In this document: positions 24,255-35,130 of the stretch, in pieces | How positions within the stretch are numbered: position 1 is the stretch's first letter | Layout: each line of letters starts with the position of its first letter | NCBI GenBank assembly: GCA_025529335.1 | Contig: JAMYHX010000094.1 | Span: 1-64,000, forward strand | Origin: Rhizopus sp. PT2906 | Taxonomy: Eukaryota > Mucoromycota > Mucoromycetes > Mucorales > Rhizopodaceae | Direction: 5' to 3' | Length of the DNA: 64,000 nucleotides | The notes under the pieces: generated by a model | The model's database searches: none | What the model was told of the DNA's origin: nothing | Seen by the model: the letters and a program-made list of their open reading frames with translations, nothing else | Program-made: the position numbers and the translations under genes

Positions 24255-24351
24255 CATGACAGCAAAAAAAAAGTGATATGAGTTGCATTTTTTTTTATTA
24301 CTATTCTTTTTGTCTACGCCCTTTTTTTCATTATTTTCATTGTTTATTTTA

Positions 24352-25077
24352 ATGCTGGGAACAAGAACACTGCGGGTGATGCATCATGTCAACCGAATAA
24401 AGACGATCCGACCACTACCAAAAAAGTCAGGTCATCCCTGTCCAACCTTGTACCATCCGGTGCGTACGATATCTTTCATGACGATTCCGAAACTGGCATT
24501 AGCCATTTCGAGTAAACGACACCGTCAGATGGTGTTGGGTGGTCTTGGTGCAGCCACCTTACTCAGTTCTGTCCTGGGGCCCGCCGTGTGGATCGCTGTA
24601 GGAGGAGCGACATCCGTGTTCTTTTGGAGACTGTACAAGCGAGCCAAGAACTGGTGGAATTATCTGTCACCGACTTCTTCCCAACTGGCGACGATAACAG
24701 AACGATTGGTATCGAGCATGAGCTCTCATCGAGCCACTGAGCTTGTGAGGGAAGAAGCGATTCGACAACTTAGAGAGTACTTTGAAAGTACAGATCAAGG
24801 CAAGCAAATACTAGAGGAGTTTGGGTTAGATCATGTAAAGGATCTCGTCTGGGACGACGTGTACAAATCAGAAACGACCCGGCTAGACAAAGATGGAAAG
24901 CTGCATCAGGTAGTCATTAACTTTTGGTTGTCCGACGAAACGTCTCAGGGGCCTAAGGGTGGAAGTTGCGAAGTGACTGCATCGGCTACGGTCAGAGAAG
25001 GTGGAAAGATTCATTTGGATTCCCTGTCAATGAATGCTCCTGGTTGGCATGCGGAAGAAGTCATACCAACAAAATAA
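24352..25077 (+). CDS. Uncharacterised protein with one hydrophobic segment, probably mitochondrial or ER membrane
   Basis: An intronless frame of 241 aa from the ATG at 24352. Upstream in-frame codons to 24283 are T-rich leader and less likely coding. The N-terminus is basic with no acidic residues for over 40 positions (TLRVMHHVNRIKTIRPLPKK), like a mitochondrial presequence. A glycine/alanine-rich hydrophobic stretch (VLGGLGAATLLSSVLGPAVWIAVGG) lies near residues 63-90. The C-terminal half is soluble, with a helical VREEAIRQLREYF section and a beta-rich end (HQVVINFWLSDE). I do not recognise the family. The GC content is higher than in its surroundings. A decayed copy of its 5' end lies at 20474. 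Confidence 0.65.
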   Translation: MLGTRTLRVMHHVNRIKTIRPLPKKSGHPCPTLYHPVRTISFMTIPKLALAISSKRHRQMVLGGLGAATLLSSVLGPAVWIAVGGATSVFFWRLYKRAKNWWNYLSPTSSQLATITERLVSSMSSHRATELVREEAIRQLREYFESTDQGKQILEEFGLDHVKDLVWDDVYKSETTRLDKDGKLHQVVINFWLSDETSQGPKGGSCEVTASATVREGGKIHLDSLSMNAPGWHAEEVIPTK

Positions 25078-26091
25078 AAAAAAAAAGATGGGTCGGATGC
25101 TAAAGAGAGACAATCTTATTGACAGATGCCTATTTGATTTTCCGAATTCAGACTGGGAGGATAAAAAAATTTGAGATGTTTCTAGATGTATTTTAATAAA
25201 GAAAAATACTCAACAATTAATCATCTTACAATTTATTATAAATCCATGACTTTAGGGATGGGTGTCTTATCTAAGGTTATGAGAGATGTTGCGCCTTATA
25301 AACAAATAAAAGGGTACTTTCTGAATTAATAAAAGCGTTATCTGGTTTGTCATTGGAAAAAGAGTTAATTTTGCTGAGCCATCAATATGATTGTTATGCT
25401 GCGTATTGTCCATAATTATAAACTACGCAGATCATACTCTCTGTTGTGAGAGAGAGAGAGAAAGAGAGAGAGGGGGGCGAATAGGAGAAGAGAATAAACA
25501 CATGTATTCAAAGAATGGGGAAATAATAATAAAAAAAGAAAGCGAGAGAGAGAGAGAGAGAGAGGAGCAATTGGCAGACAAAGGATATCAGCATGACGTG
25601 GGAGGAATATGTGGATCGAATGATTCCCAAAGTTTGTCATGGTTGCCGTGGCTGAGTTCTACATTTTCTTTGCGTAGCCATCTTTTTTTTTTTGCAGCGA
25701 TTTGTTTGGTTGAGCGTACGACGGCCCTCATCATAAACAGGAGATTTTTTTTTTCATCAACAAAAGGCCAGGCTTATTGTTGGGGGGATGGGATGCCATG
25801 TAACCCAAGGGACAGGGTTCGAAAGCAGGTCACATGGCTGACCAATAAAGTGGGTCTAGGAGCTCTTCCATGATCGGTCCATTAATCCCTCCCCCCCAAG
25901 TAGCCTACTCCCCCGATATAGAATAAAGCGAGTGGAGTGACTCTGGGATAATAATTTTTTTTGGAAAAATATAAAAAGGTTCCATTTGACATTTTAACCT
26001 TTTTTTTTCCTTCTTTAATTTTTTTTATTCTATTGACACATATCAGCTTCAACAGCCCCTTTCTCTTCTTTATTTATTTGTATATAAAATC
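25078..26091. other. Intergenic region with (GA)n microsatellites
   Basis: No gene is supported. Two GA-rich tracts (about 25446-25472 and 25541-25563) produce spurious open frames on both strands. A CCCCCCC run lies near 25890. The end is T-rich leader of the CCCH gene. Confidence 0.6.
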
Positions 26092-27227
26092 ATGTCTAGT
26101 TTCCCATTGACAAATAGTATGGATTTAACCAGCCGCAGTAGTTTTGAATTTGAAAATTGTATGGATAAATCAATTAAATCTAGTCCGATGATGAATGATT
26201 TAAATACATGCTTCTCTGAAGAAGAAGAAAGTGATTCGACCAACTCGACCAACTCGTTAGAAAATAGCCATAAACGATTCAACAAGGCTGTCTTGAAGAA
26301 ACGTGAAGTTAAATGTAAGTAACATTCGTGGATTAAAAAAATTTTTGTATATCCGGTACACCAATGAAAGAATCTGATGCTGACTTTATTATATCTATTT
26401 TAGTAAACAAAAAAGATGAGCTCGATTCTGATAATGATTCTTTGATTGAATACTCAAAAAATACGAAAAAGACAAAGAACACTAAAAAACAACAATCATC
26501 AGAAACAGAAAAGAAGCAAAAGAGTCTATACAAGACTGAGCTTTGTCGTAACTGGGAAGAAACTGGTCAATGTCGATATGGATTAAAATGCCAGTATGCT
26601 CATGGTGCACAGGATTTACGAGAAATCGAAAGACATCCTAAGTACAAGACTCAAAAGTGTCGTACCTTTCACAAGACAGGTGCTTGCCCTTATGGTTCTC
26701 GCTGTACTTTTAGACATTTCAGTTTACCTGGAGATGATGCAAAGATTAAAGAAGAAAATGACAAGATGGGTAGCGTGACGGGTACAAGTGCTACTACTAC
26801 CACTAGTACTCTCAGTACGACCGTCTTTCGTGGAACGGAATCATCAAAAAGAGAGCCTATGGTATTCCCATCCGCATTCACCGAGAACCTAAAGATGTTT
26901 CAACCTAATCAATGGTACCATGATGCATCTTTTCCTTTTGCAACTACTGCCACTACTATTCCTCCTGCTTTGGGTGATCAATCATTGAAACGTAACTATT
27001 CACCTTATGTTGATTATGAAGATTCACTTCTTCCATCCAACGCGGAAAGTTTATTACCTCATCAACTTTTATTTGATCTTGATTCACCTGATGTGGAAGA
27101 ACAAATGAAACATTGTCCAATTCGCAACCATGTATCTCAGATTCCCAGCTATCAGCATACTACTATTAATACAACTAATACTAACGACACTCTCTGTAAA
27201 TCCTTCTTCCGTCCATGGCTAATTTAA
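26092..27227 (+). CDS. Tandem CCCH zinc-finger mRNA-decay protein (TIS11/TTP family)
   Basis: Two exons (26092-26314, 26404-27227) give 348 aa. Two C-x8-C-x5-C-x3-H fingers are present. The first follows YKTELCRNWEETGQCRYG, with the YKTELC lead-in, and the second YKTQKCRTFHKTGACPYG, with its matching YKTQKC lead-in. The spacing between fingers is that of tristetraprolin, TIS11 and yeast Cth1/Cth2. Such proteins bind UUAUUUAUU elements and recruit deadenylation machinery. Outside the fingers the protein is acidic and Ser-rich at the N-terminus and low-complexity at the C-terminus. Targets are unknown. Its own predicted 3' UTR contains a perfect TTATTTATT. Confidence 0.9.
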
Positions 27228-27970
27228 ACTTGTTTATACACACCCTAACCTTTTTTTTTTTTTACTTCTTTTTGGCATTTTTTGTTTCTTATCTCTTTTA
27301 TACACACACTTTTTTTTTATATATTGTAAAGTAATACTTGTGTAGGAGATAATGTATGGAAAAATACTCTCTTTTTTTTATTTATTACACAATAACAGCA
27401 TCCCTATAACCCCCCTTCTCTTATTATAAAATGTAAATGTGCTAACTTATTTCAATAAATATTATTTTTATATAAAACAGTGGTTTGATTGAATGTTTTG
27501 TTACGCCAATTTATACATGACACACACACTGTGAGAATATGTCGTCTTTTTCTTTTGACATTGACTCATTGATTTTACAAAAGTTTTCTCTTAAAAAAAA
27601 AAAGCACGGCTATTTTGAGCAAAAGAAAAAAAAAAAAACTTGAATAACTTGGCAAAGTGTCTATTGCTTTTTTTTTCTAGGGCGCAGCTTGTCTTGATTT
27701 GTCATCTCTCTCCTATAATAAGGTTTCCTCCCTCTCCAATGATGGATCACCTGCCATAACTATATATAAAAGAGAGAAAGAATATGCGCAAATTTAAATG
27801 GACCTTATTGGTGACAAGATGTATGATTCAAGCCTTCATTTTGACAGAGACGTCTGTAAAATTTGGAAGTTATTCAATCTCGTATCTGATTGGATGAAAA
27901 CAGTGGGACTGTTTGTGTCAATAAGCAAAAGCAAGAAAAAAAAAAAATAAGGTGTTTCTCTATAATAATT
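27228..27970. other. 3' UTR of the CCCH gene and promoter of the eIF2B-gamma gene
   Basis: T-rich, with AATAAATA near 27455 as a likely polyadenylation signal, and several A-runs. No gene was recognised. Confidence 0.5.
27378..27386 (+). promoter_or_regulatory. AU-rich element nonamer TTATTTATT downstream of the CCCH gene
   Basis: This is a perfect copy of the nonamer preferred by TTP-type fingers, 151 bp after the stop codon and before the AATAAA at about 27455. It would lie in the 3' UTR if polyadenylation uses that signal. Autoregulation is inference; T-rich DNA makes chance occurrence possible. Confidence 0.45.
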
Positions 27971-29778
27971 ATGCTCTTTGAAAAATCCAAACATCACCAG
28001 CAAAGACTAAGTGAATTCCAAGCAGTGATATTAGCTGGATATGGAAGTAGTAATAGGTAACTTAGTCATGAACCACCTATAAAACACACATATATAAACA
28101 ATTGTGGTTCATAGATTGTATCCCATTTCAGAAGAGGATAATTTACCAAAAGCATTACTGCCGGTTGGAAACAAGCCTATTATTTCATATACTTTAGAAT
28201 GGCTCGAGAAAGCGGGAATTCATGGTAATAAAGAAATGGTTGTTTATGTAGTCAATATTCATTTTTTTTATAGAGGCTATTGTCGTGGCTAATGCACAAC
28301 AAAAACTGTCAGCTTATCTTAGAGGATATACAGGAAATGTTCATTGTACGGTAGCCACTGTTGATGAAGATATCGGAACAGCAGAAGCTTTGAGAGCCAT
28401 CAAGGATAAGATTGATGTAATGACAAAAATAGAAAAAAGCATAAGAAGCTTATATGTTATATAGAGAGATTTTATTGTGATTCCTTGTGATCTTATCACA
28501 GAACTCAACCCACGCGACTTATTAGACGCGCACCGTGTCTATGATCCAACATTCACAGCATTATTTTATGAACCTGGGTCCACTGAAGCACCAAGCAAAG
28601 ATGATGGTAACAGCAAGAGTAAATTGTTTGAATATTCTTTAATAATTGTGTATATATATTAGAGTCACTTCCTTATGTCGGTATTGATACTACTCAGAAT
28701 GCCTTGGTTTATATGGCTCAAAGATCAGAAGATGAAGATTTTTCGATGCGCATGTCCTTACTGAAAAAGTAAATGCGGGATATTACATGATCATACATTG
28801 TTAACTCTATCTCTTAGGTTTCCCCGTGTACGTATTCATACTGATTTGCAAGATGCCCACTTTTATATTTTCAAGAGATGGGTGATAGATATTGTGGCTG
28901 ATAAAGAAAATGTGGAAAGCATCTCTGAAGACTTAATCCCCTTGTTAGTCAAATGCCAATATCAAAGAAAATTAGTAGAGAGAGAAAACATTGAAAAGTG
29001 TAAGTGTGAGAAAAGCAATGTACCGAAGATATACACATACACATAAGCTGACATCCCTCGTAGATTCATCCTCATACCATTATCTTTTTGCCAATGCTCT
29101 CTCACTTTCTACAACACAGTCCATCGGTATCAATGATTCCTTTAGTAAGGACCCCATTCAACCAGACTTTAATAGTCCCATCAAATCCTACGTGCATGTT
29201 TACCGTGGCGGTTTCTGTGGTCGTGGTAATACGATTGCAAGTTATAACGAATTGAACCGTTATGTAAGTATGTCGGTTATTTTATTGGATGTTTATTTAT
29301 ATGGTATTACAGGTCACAAAGCAAGGTGCAAATATCATGCGTCAACCTGCAACAGCAGAGATTGCGCCTCGAACTCAAGTAGGAAATGATTCGGTTGTAG
29401 GCGAATATACAAAGATCGATGAACGATCCTCTGTTAAGAAATCATGTGTGGGTGCTCACTGTGTCATTGGCAAGAATGTAAAGATAGCCAACTCAGTTAT
29501 TATGGACCATGTGGTGATTCATGACAAGTAAGATCATTTACCTTAAAAAATAACGTGGACTAAAAAGTTGAATAGTGTCAAGATTGATGGTTGTATTATC
29601 TGTAATCATGCAAAGATTTTGGATAAAGCCAGTCTGAAAGATTGTGAAGTAGCAGGGGGATACACAGTGGATAAAGAAAGTAAGTTTTACATATAATAAT
29701 CATATAGTGTAAATACTTATGGCTATCTTAGGTCAATTGAAGGGAGAAAAGTTAGTCTCCTTTAGAGAAGCCATTTGA
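27971..29778 (+). CDS. GCD1: Translation initiation factor eIF2B subunit gamma
   Basis: Ten exons (27971-28056, 28115-28224, 28274-28416, 28465-28618, 28663-28768, 28818-28999, 29064-29263, 29313-29527, 29576-29679, 29732-29778) join in frame to 448 aa. The N-terminal nucleotidyltransferase-like domain starts AVILAGYGSSNRLYP and continues LPKALLPVGNKPIISYTLEWLEKAGI and VIPCDLITEL. The C-terminal half has left-handed beta-helix hexapeptides (VGNDSVVGEYTKIDERSSV, VKIANSVIMDHVVI). This domain pair at this length is eIF2B-gamma, part of the catalytic gamma/epsilon pair of the eIF2 guanine-nucleotide exchange factor. It differs from GDP-mannose pyrophosphorylase by its poor signature loop (GYGSSNRLYP). 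Confidence 0.88.
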
Positions 29779-29972
29779 TTATGAACAAAAAATAAAAAGG
29801 AAAAAGTTTAGATCTCCTTCAATGTTACACTTTTTGTTTGTGCGTTCTGATTCAGTTATCAGGATCATATCAATTTCATTTTCCGACAGCGCACATACAC
29901 ACACACACACATACACTTTATTTCTTTCTTGCTTTTCCTTGTCTTTTTTTTTTCTTTTTTTTTGTTATAACA

Positions 29973-30494
29973 ATGTCTTTTAGTAAGAGAACCATCAAAA
30001 TATAAAGATATATCAGTTAAACTGACAATAATGTAGGTATAAAACTTGAACAATTTAGGACAAAGCACGAGCTGGCTCGAAATTTTTACGACGATAATGA
30101 GTTTTGTCCACTTTATGATACTGAAGAAGAGGTATGTCCTACTGTAGCCAGTCTATGATAAATATATTTATACTCCTGTTAGGCTTTTGAGCACCGAGAA
30201 AGGGTTCAAAAACGTGCATCGCCTCACTCATCACCCAGTCTATCTTATTATAATTCTCCTACAAGCACACCTCCTATGAAGCGATCGATTCCCATTATCA
30301 ATCCTGCCAACATGGCGCCTGTATCGATCAAACCAGATTCCACATGGCCAAATGTATCTTACAATAGCAGAATGTATTCTCATTATTATGGCTGTGCCAC
30401 ACAACCTACTCAACCACGCAAGGTTATCCCAATCATAGACCCTGCCACCAAACAAGCTCTTCCATCTCCTAAATACCACGTTTCAGTTCGCTGA
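29973..30494 (+). CDS. Small unknown protein with Pro/Tyr-rich C-terminus
   Basis: Three exons (29973-29982, 30037-30131, 30183-30494) give 138 aa. The first coding exon is only 10 bp (ATG TCT TTT A). The N-terminal part is charged and helical (IKLEQFRTKHELARNFYDDNEFCPLYD). The rest is basic and Pro/Ser/Tyr-rich, with two similar phrases, RSIPIINPANMAPVS and RKVIPIIDPATKQALPS. The IxI(D/N)PA phrases recall short motifs in disordered regions of fungal eIF4G, but this is weak. It has no membrane span and no catalytic motif. It lies 195 bp downstream of eIF2B-gamma on the same strand. Confidence 0.55.
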
Positions 30495-33122
30495 GAAAGT
30501 TCCTTATTGTAAATTTTTTTTTCTTTCTATTCACACACAATCTCACATACATATATAATGCATATCATTATTATTTTATTTGAACCCAAAGTGTACACTA
30601 CCTTATATATATATAAATTCTTTACAGCAATATATTCATCTATAAATAAAGTGTATTTGCCACATGATCAACCTTACTAAATGGTTAAAGTATTGTCCAG
30701 ATCTTTATAAAAGGGGTATATCAAAAGTCGGGTATTTCATCGTGTAACTAGTTTATTGAAAAAATAAAGGATACTCGATATTGTCTTTTTAAAGAGAATG
30801 GCAACATCACTATGGGAAACCATTGAGCTAAAAAAAATAGAATTAGACACACAATGGCATTCTATATACATTTAAAACAAAAATAAGCAAAAGAAGCACA
30901 ATAAGAGAAAGTAGTAATGCCTTTATCTATAGCGGATACATATCTACTATAAAATATTGATTTGACCATAAACAATCGTGATGGTAGATGTCCTGATGTA
31001 CATTGTACAAAAACGACCTTGCTCTTATAATTAGGCTTTACAATGACACGTGCTCTTGAGCAAACATTCACCAAATCTTTAAAGTGAAGCTAGATAAAGA
31101 TGTGTACACTACGTTGACTCGGTAATCATACGGGATATCTATTTAAACTCGGTAAAATGGAATTCACAAAATCATGGCCCATGTTTTGCTATTGCATTTT
31201 TTTTTTCTTTGAAATAAATCACACTTGTACATATAAATTGCAGTCGATCTTTAATAAATAGTGGCTGACTTCGACTTGCTATTGTCTAATAAATTCAGAT
31301 GAATGTGATTACTGAATAGTTTTCGCACACTACATTTGGTAAAGCTGCAAGTAAGGTAATCTATATTCGATAATCAAAATTTTCTCCATTTCTATTGGCA
31401 TAATAGATCGAGAAAAGTGTCAGCAACCTCCCGATAATGTCACAAATTTGACAAGGTTAGATAAGAATGGACCTTATGCGCACGATTTGATTTTTTTTTT
31501 TCAAAAGCAATAGAATTTCACCACTTGTTTCTATCATGGTTACTCAGATCTCTATGCTTTTTACTATAAATGTCATTTTAAGGGTGTGGGGGTATATCTA
31601 TGCAGTGTAACGATTAAATACAGCTTTTAAAAATAAAAAAGCACGAAGAACCATTGCTTTAAAGGGGAAAGTGGGTAAAGGCCCGCCTTGAACTCAACCA
31701 GAGGCATCTCAGGCTCTATATTAAAATCACATGTACACATTCGTGATTTTAATAATAAAAGAGAAGAATGAGGGGAACAAAGGTGCACAGTTTTTATGCG
31801 ACGTTCATAATAATTCAACGTGCTTTTTAGGTTTTATTTCTTGCCCTTCCCCTCTTTTGTTATCCGAGAGGTAGTTGAATTATTTGTAATAAATGCAGAA
31901 TAAAAAGCTGACAATATTCTCATTACTATTTTTATAAGTTAAACCCGAGGCTGACTTGTCAAATTGATGCGTCGATAATTTGAATGGAATAGTCCCTCTC
32001 CAGTCATTTCCAGAGCCTTATTGAATAACACCGATAGGTTAGCAGATTGTAGAGCTGCAGAGATTTCGTTTTTCGGTTAGTTCATTATTAAAATTTACTT
32101 GCTGAGAATACTTTCTCAATTGCTATGTGAAGCTACTTATCAACCATCGTTTTTGTCCAAAGCATTATTGACACTGGTTTAAACTCGAAGATGAAAGAGT
32201 TTGAAGTTGTAGAACCATGTGAAATCAAAAGACATGTAAATATATAGTTCTCCTTCAGAATGGATTGATGGCTCAGCGCCCTTCATTTGTTTACATGTTC
32301 CGCTTTAACATGCTTGTCAATGTGTGTTCTTCTTTTTCCTAATAATGACAAGTGTTTATATTACAGAAACAGCCAATGATTTTGGAATAATTTTTACATA
32401 CAATAGTAAAATGAGACATGAACAATAATGAACCACCGAGAAACGTTTGCTTCGTAGATAGCAATGGGAAAGTCAGCTTTTAAGTTGAGTAAGCAAGTAA
32501 AAAACATAAATGTGACAGCTTATCATTCTTTACTTGCTAAAAATGTCCATGACTTTGAAAGCAGAGTAATATTAATGAAACAGAAATGAGTGATAGAACT
32601 TTACAAACTGGGCCACCTGTGTATCATAATGAAAGGGAAAAGGGATACCGACAAATTAAATAAAAGACTCAATCCAGGTTGAATGATGGAATAAAAAAAA
32701 AGGGAGGCACACTATAAACCTTTCCATGATATGGTCATAAGTCGCTCCAACTTCCATATTTAAAAAATAACCTTCATATGGCGCACACTTTTCTCCCATA
32801 AAAGCTTACTTGGAGACAAGGAGTTCATTTTCACAATTAATTTTAAAAAGTACAACAACAGCAAAATAGTGCCAAAAAAGTTTCCAAAAAAGTATTGTAT
32901 CATCTCCGATCAACCCTTAAAAGAGAACACTCTTTTTTTTTAAGAAAGGTTTCAAGTGATGTCTATCTAGTTTCTGTTTTGTAGATTGTGTCTTGTCTAT
33001 TTTTCTTTTTTTAGTAATCACTACAGTCCTTCATTCATCTTCTTATTCCCTCCTTACTTTCTTTTTCTTTCTTCTTTTCCCTTCTTACTTTGTATACCAC
33101 ACGTACATTCATCATATCATCA
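30495..33122. other. Gene-poor spacer with transposon debris
   Basis: No supported gene in 2.6 kb. A minus frame at 31627-31818 contains PLVEFKAG but is short and isolated. A terminal-repeat-like piece at 32146-32175 is listed separately. Before 33123 there is a long CT-rich leader. Confidence 0.5.
32146..32175. mobile_element. Solo Tc1/mariner-like terminal repeat remnant
   Basis: The sequence GTTTTTGTCCAAAGCATTATTGACACTGG resembles the left end of the element at 61012 (CAGTTTTTCCAAAAATTATTGACACTGATG). The shared core is ATTATTGACACTG. It lacks an accompanying transposase and a clear partner repeat, so it is a decayed end or a small non-autonomous element. Confidence 0.4.
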
Positions 33123-35016
33123 ATGGATACTATTCAACTTGAAACAACCAATAGTACACCTGTCATGTCTACCTCCATTAAACCCAAAGTATCTACAAGT
33201 ACTCCTATATTATCAAATAATAGAAGCAATAAAGGTAAATGATCGCAAGTGAAAAGAAAGATTAATAAAGAATTTGTTTAGATCGAAAGCTCAAAAAAAT
33301 ACAATCCATTCAACCTTCAGACAATAAGAATACAACGCATGCCAACAATTTACCATCATTAAATAAAAAAACATTAGCCACAGCGTTATCATTGAGATCT
33401 TATAACAAACCTTCTATTCCAATTCAAAAATTAAAGGCAGATGTAGATACGATTTTATTAAACAAAGAAACAACAAAATACATGAATCATAAATTAGTTA
33501 CCACAGCAACAGATATTTACAGTCAATCCAATACAAACAGCAGCTCTGGGTCCTTGGCTCTGTCTGAAAGTGGAAGCAGTACGACAAGCACTTTTAATTC
33601 AAATGAAATTATTTGTGACACCAGTAATGTAGTTGGTGATACATTTACTTCGCAACTGTGCAAGACAGATTTTACAAAGATATCCTCGTGCGATGACGAG
33701 GAAAAGCAATCACATACTGATGATCTCGAAACGAACGTACATCCATGCGAGCCTGTGAGAAGTTCAGACTTAAATGACCTATCGGAACAACCTAGCGTGC
33801 AGCCAACAGCGTCTATTTCATCACAGATCATCTCATCCAGTAGATCATTGCTTAGAAAAAGTATGCATGGCAATAAATTTGTGTCAAACAATGCAAAAGA
33901 GGAAGACAAGTCAAAGAAGAGATCAGTGTCGCTTCTGAGACGATCGAAAAGTCAAAGATCGGTTGCCTCGAGTACAAACGATGTAAAAGCATCCAATAAA
34001 TCCACCAAGAATATAAACCCATTACCGACGCTGAATACATGTAAAATCGATCCTACCACCTTCTTGGCTGGACCAGCCACACCATCATCATTAACTGTAC
34101 AGAATAAACAGTTTGTTTTAATGTATCGGATACTTGAAAGCATGACATGTGGTGGTCATGTCACAGGTAATCTTCATATTCCTATGGATTTATGGTAAGT
34201 TCATCATGTTCTAGATTCTTTCTTCTAATCTCTTGATGCATTAGGTATCAGACGAATGTACGCTTACCATATATTGAAGCAAAGATAGCAGCCTCGGAAT
34301 TATTAATAGCCGTGTTAGAAAAGATGAATGCTCGAAAGAATATTGAACTCAACATGTCAGCCGTGATCAATGAACTCAAAGTACTGAGACAAACCTTGAA
34401 TCAGATCAATGATACTTTGATGCGAAAGTTAGGGCGTCCAGCGCCTACTGTGCCCTTGAATAACAAACAGGAACTAGGAAATATACATAGATATTCTATT
34501 AGAACATCACAAGTAAAGTAAAAAAAAAAAAAAGTAAAAGAGTGCATTCAACTCATTGCATAAAAAGACAATAATCACTTGGAGTTCAAGGTTATCAAAA
34601 TCAGTGGAGAAAATGAGATTTGATACAACACGGAACACAGCACCGTAAGTTTCTTTTTGATCGCAATGCTTCTCTCTTTTTTGCTCATCTGTTATATTAG
34701 AAATGACGAGCAAAATGAACTGTACATCAAGACACTTATGAAATTATTTACAGATGCTAAAGTATTGGGTACGTTGGTTTAGAAGCAATTTTTTAGTTGA
34801 TTTGCTAATATTTGTTATACAGAGAGATGGGATGACACGCTAACTTCCATCATGCACAAGGCGGGGAAGCGTGAGGGTTTAGTCAAGGAAGCATATCAGA
34901 TCAATAAGACCTGCATAACACAGTTTATGACTATTGTATGTGGATTTGTGCTAAAGGACTATGAGATTCTACTGAACAAATGGTTCAAGCGAAGTATATA
35001 CTGGTTGACTGAATAA
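33123..35016 (+). CDS. Unknown protein with Ser-rich N-terminus and C-terminal helical region
   Basis: Six exons (33123-33234, 33282-34194, 34245-34517, 34585-34644, 34701-34768, 34823-35016) keep frame to give 539 aa. Residues 1-300 are Ser/Thr/Lys-rich and disordered (KKRSVSLLRRSKSQRS). From about residue 310 the chain is ordered. QFVLMYRILESMTCGGHVTGNLHIPMDLWYQTNVRLPYIEAKI is followed by a coiled coil (VINELKVLRQTLNQINDTLM), and a helical C-terminus ends KDYEILLNKWFKRSIYW. No known domain is recognised. The basic Ser-rich part could bind membranes or be phosphorylated, but this is only composition. Its stop region is homologous to sequence next to the downstream inverted repeat. Confidence 0.6.
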
Positions 35017-35130
35017 TAATGATGCCTTTATAATGTTTAATGTTTATAAAAATATGCACCTTTAATTTATGTATTAACAAACACATTGCCTTGGCAACTG
35101 TCTCTTGACAATGACGTTATCATTTAGCCA
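35017..35130 (-). pseudogene. Eroded 3' tail of a third I78-type inhibitor gene
   Basis: This stretch (TAATGATGCCTTTATAATG to ATTGCCTTGGCAACTGTCTCTTGACAATGA) aligns over more than 100 bp, with scattered substitutions and an insertion, to 36492-36598, the region just after the stop of the minus-strand I78 copy. It stops at about the stop codon, so none of the inhibitor coding sequence is clearly kept. It directly abuts the stop of the preceding gene. Confidence 0.7.

Noticed and set aside
25795..25870. GGTTCGAA reminiscent of a tRNA T-loop
   Set aside because: No matching acceptor, D- or anticodon stems can be folded around it.
25391..25873. 160-codon plus frame and minus frame across GA tracts
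   Set aside because: The frames are products of (GA)n microsatellites (Arg/Glu runs), with no conserved motif and no splice context.
31627..31818. Minus frame with PLVEFKAG, recalling the start of Rpn13/ADRM1
   Set aside because: Only eight residues agree, the next residues do not fit the Pru domain, and no continuing exon was found.
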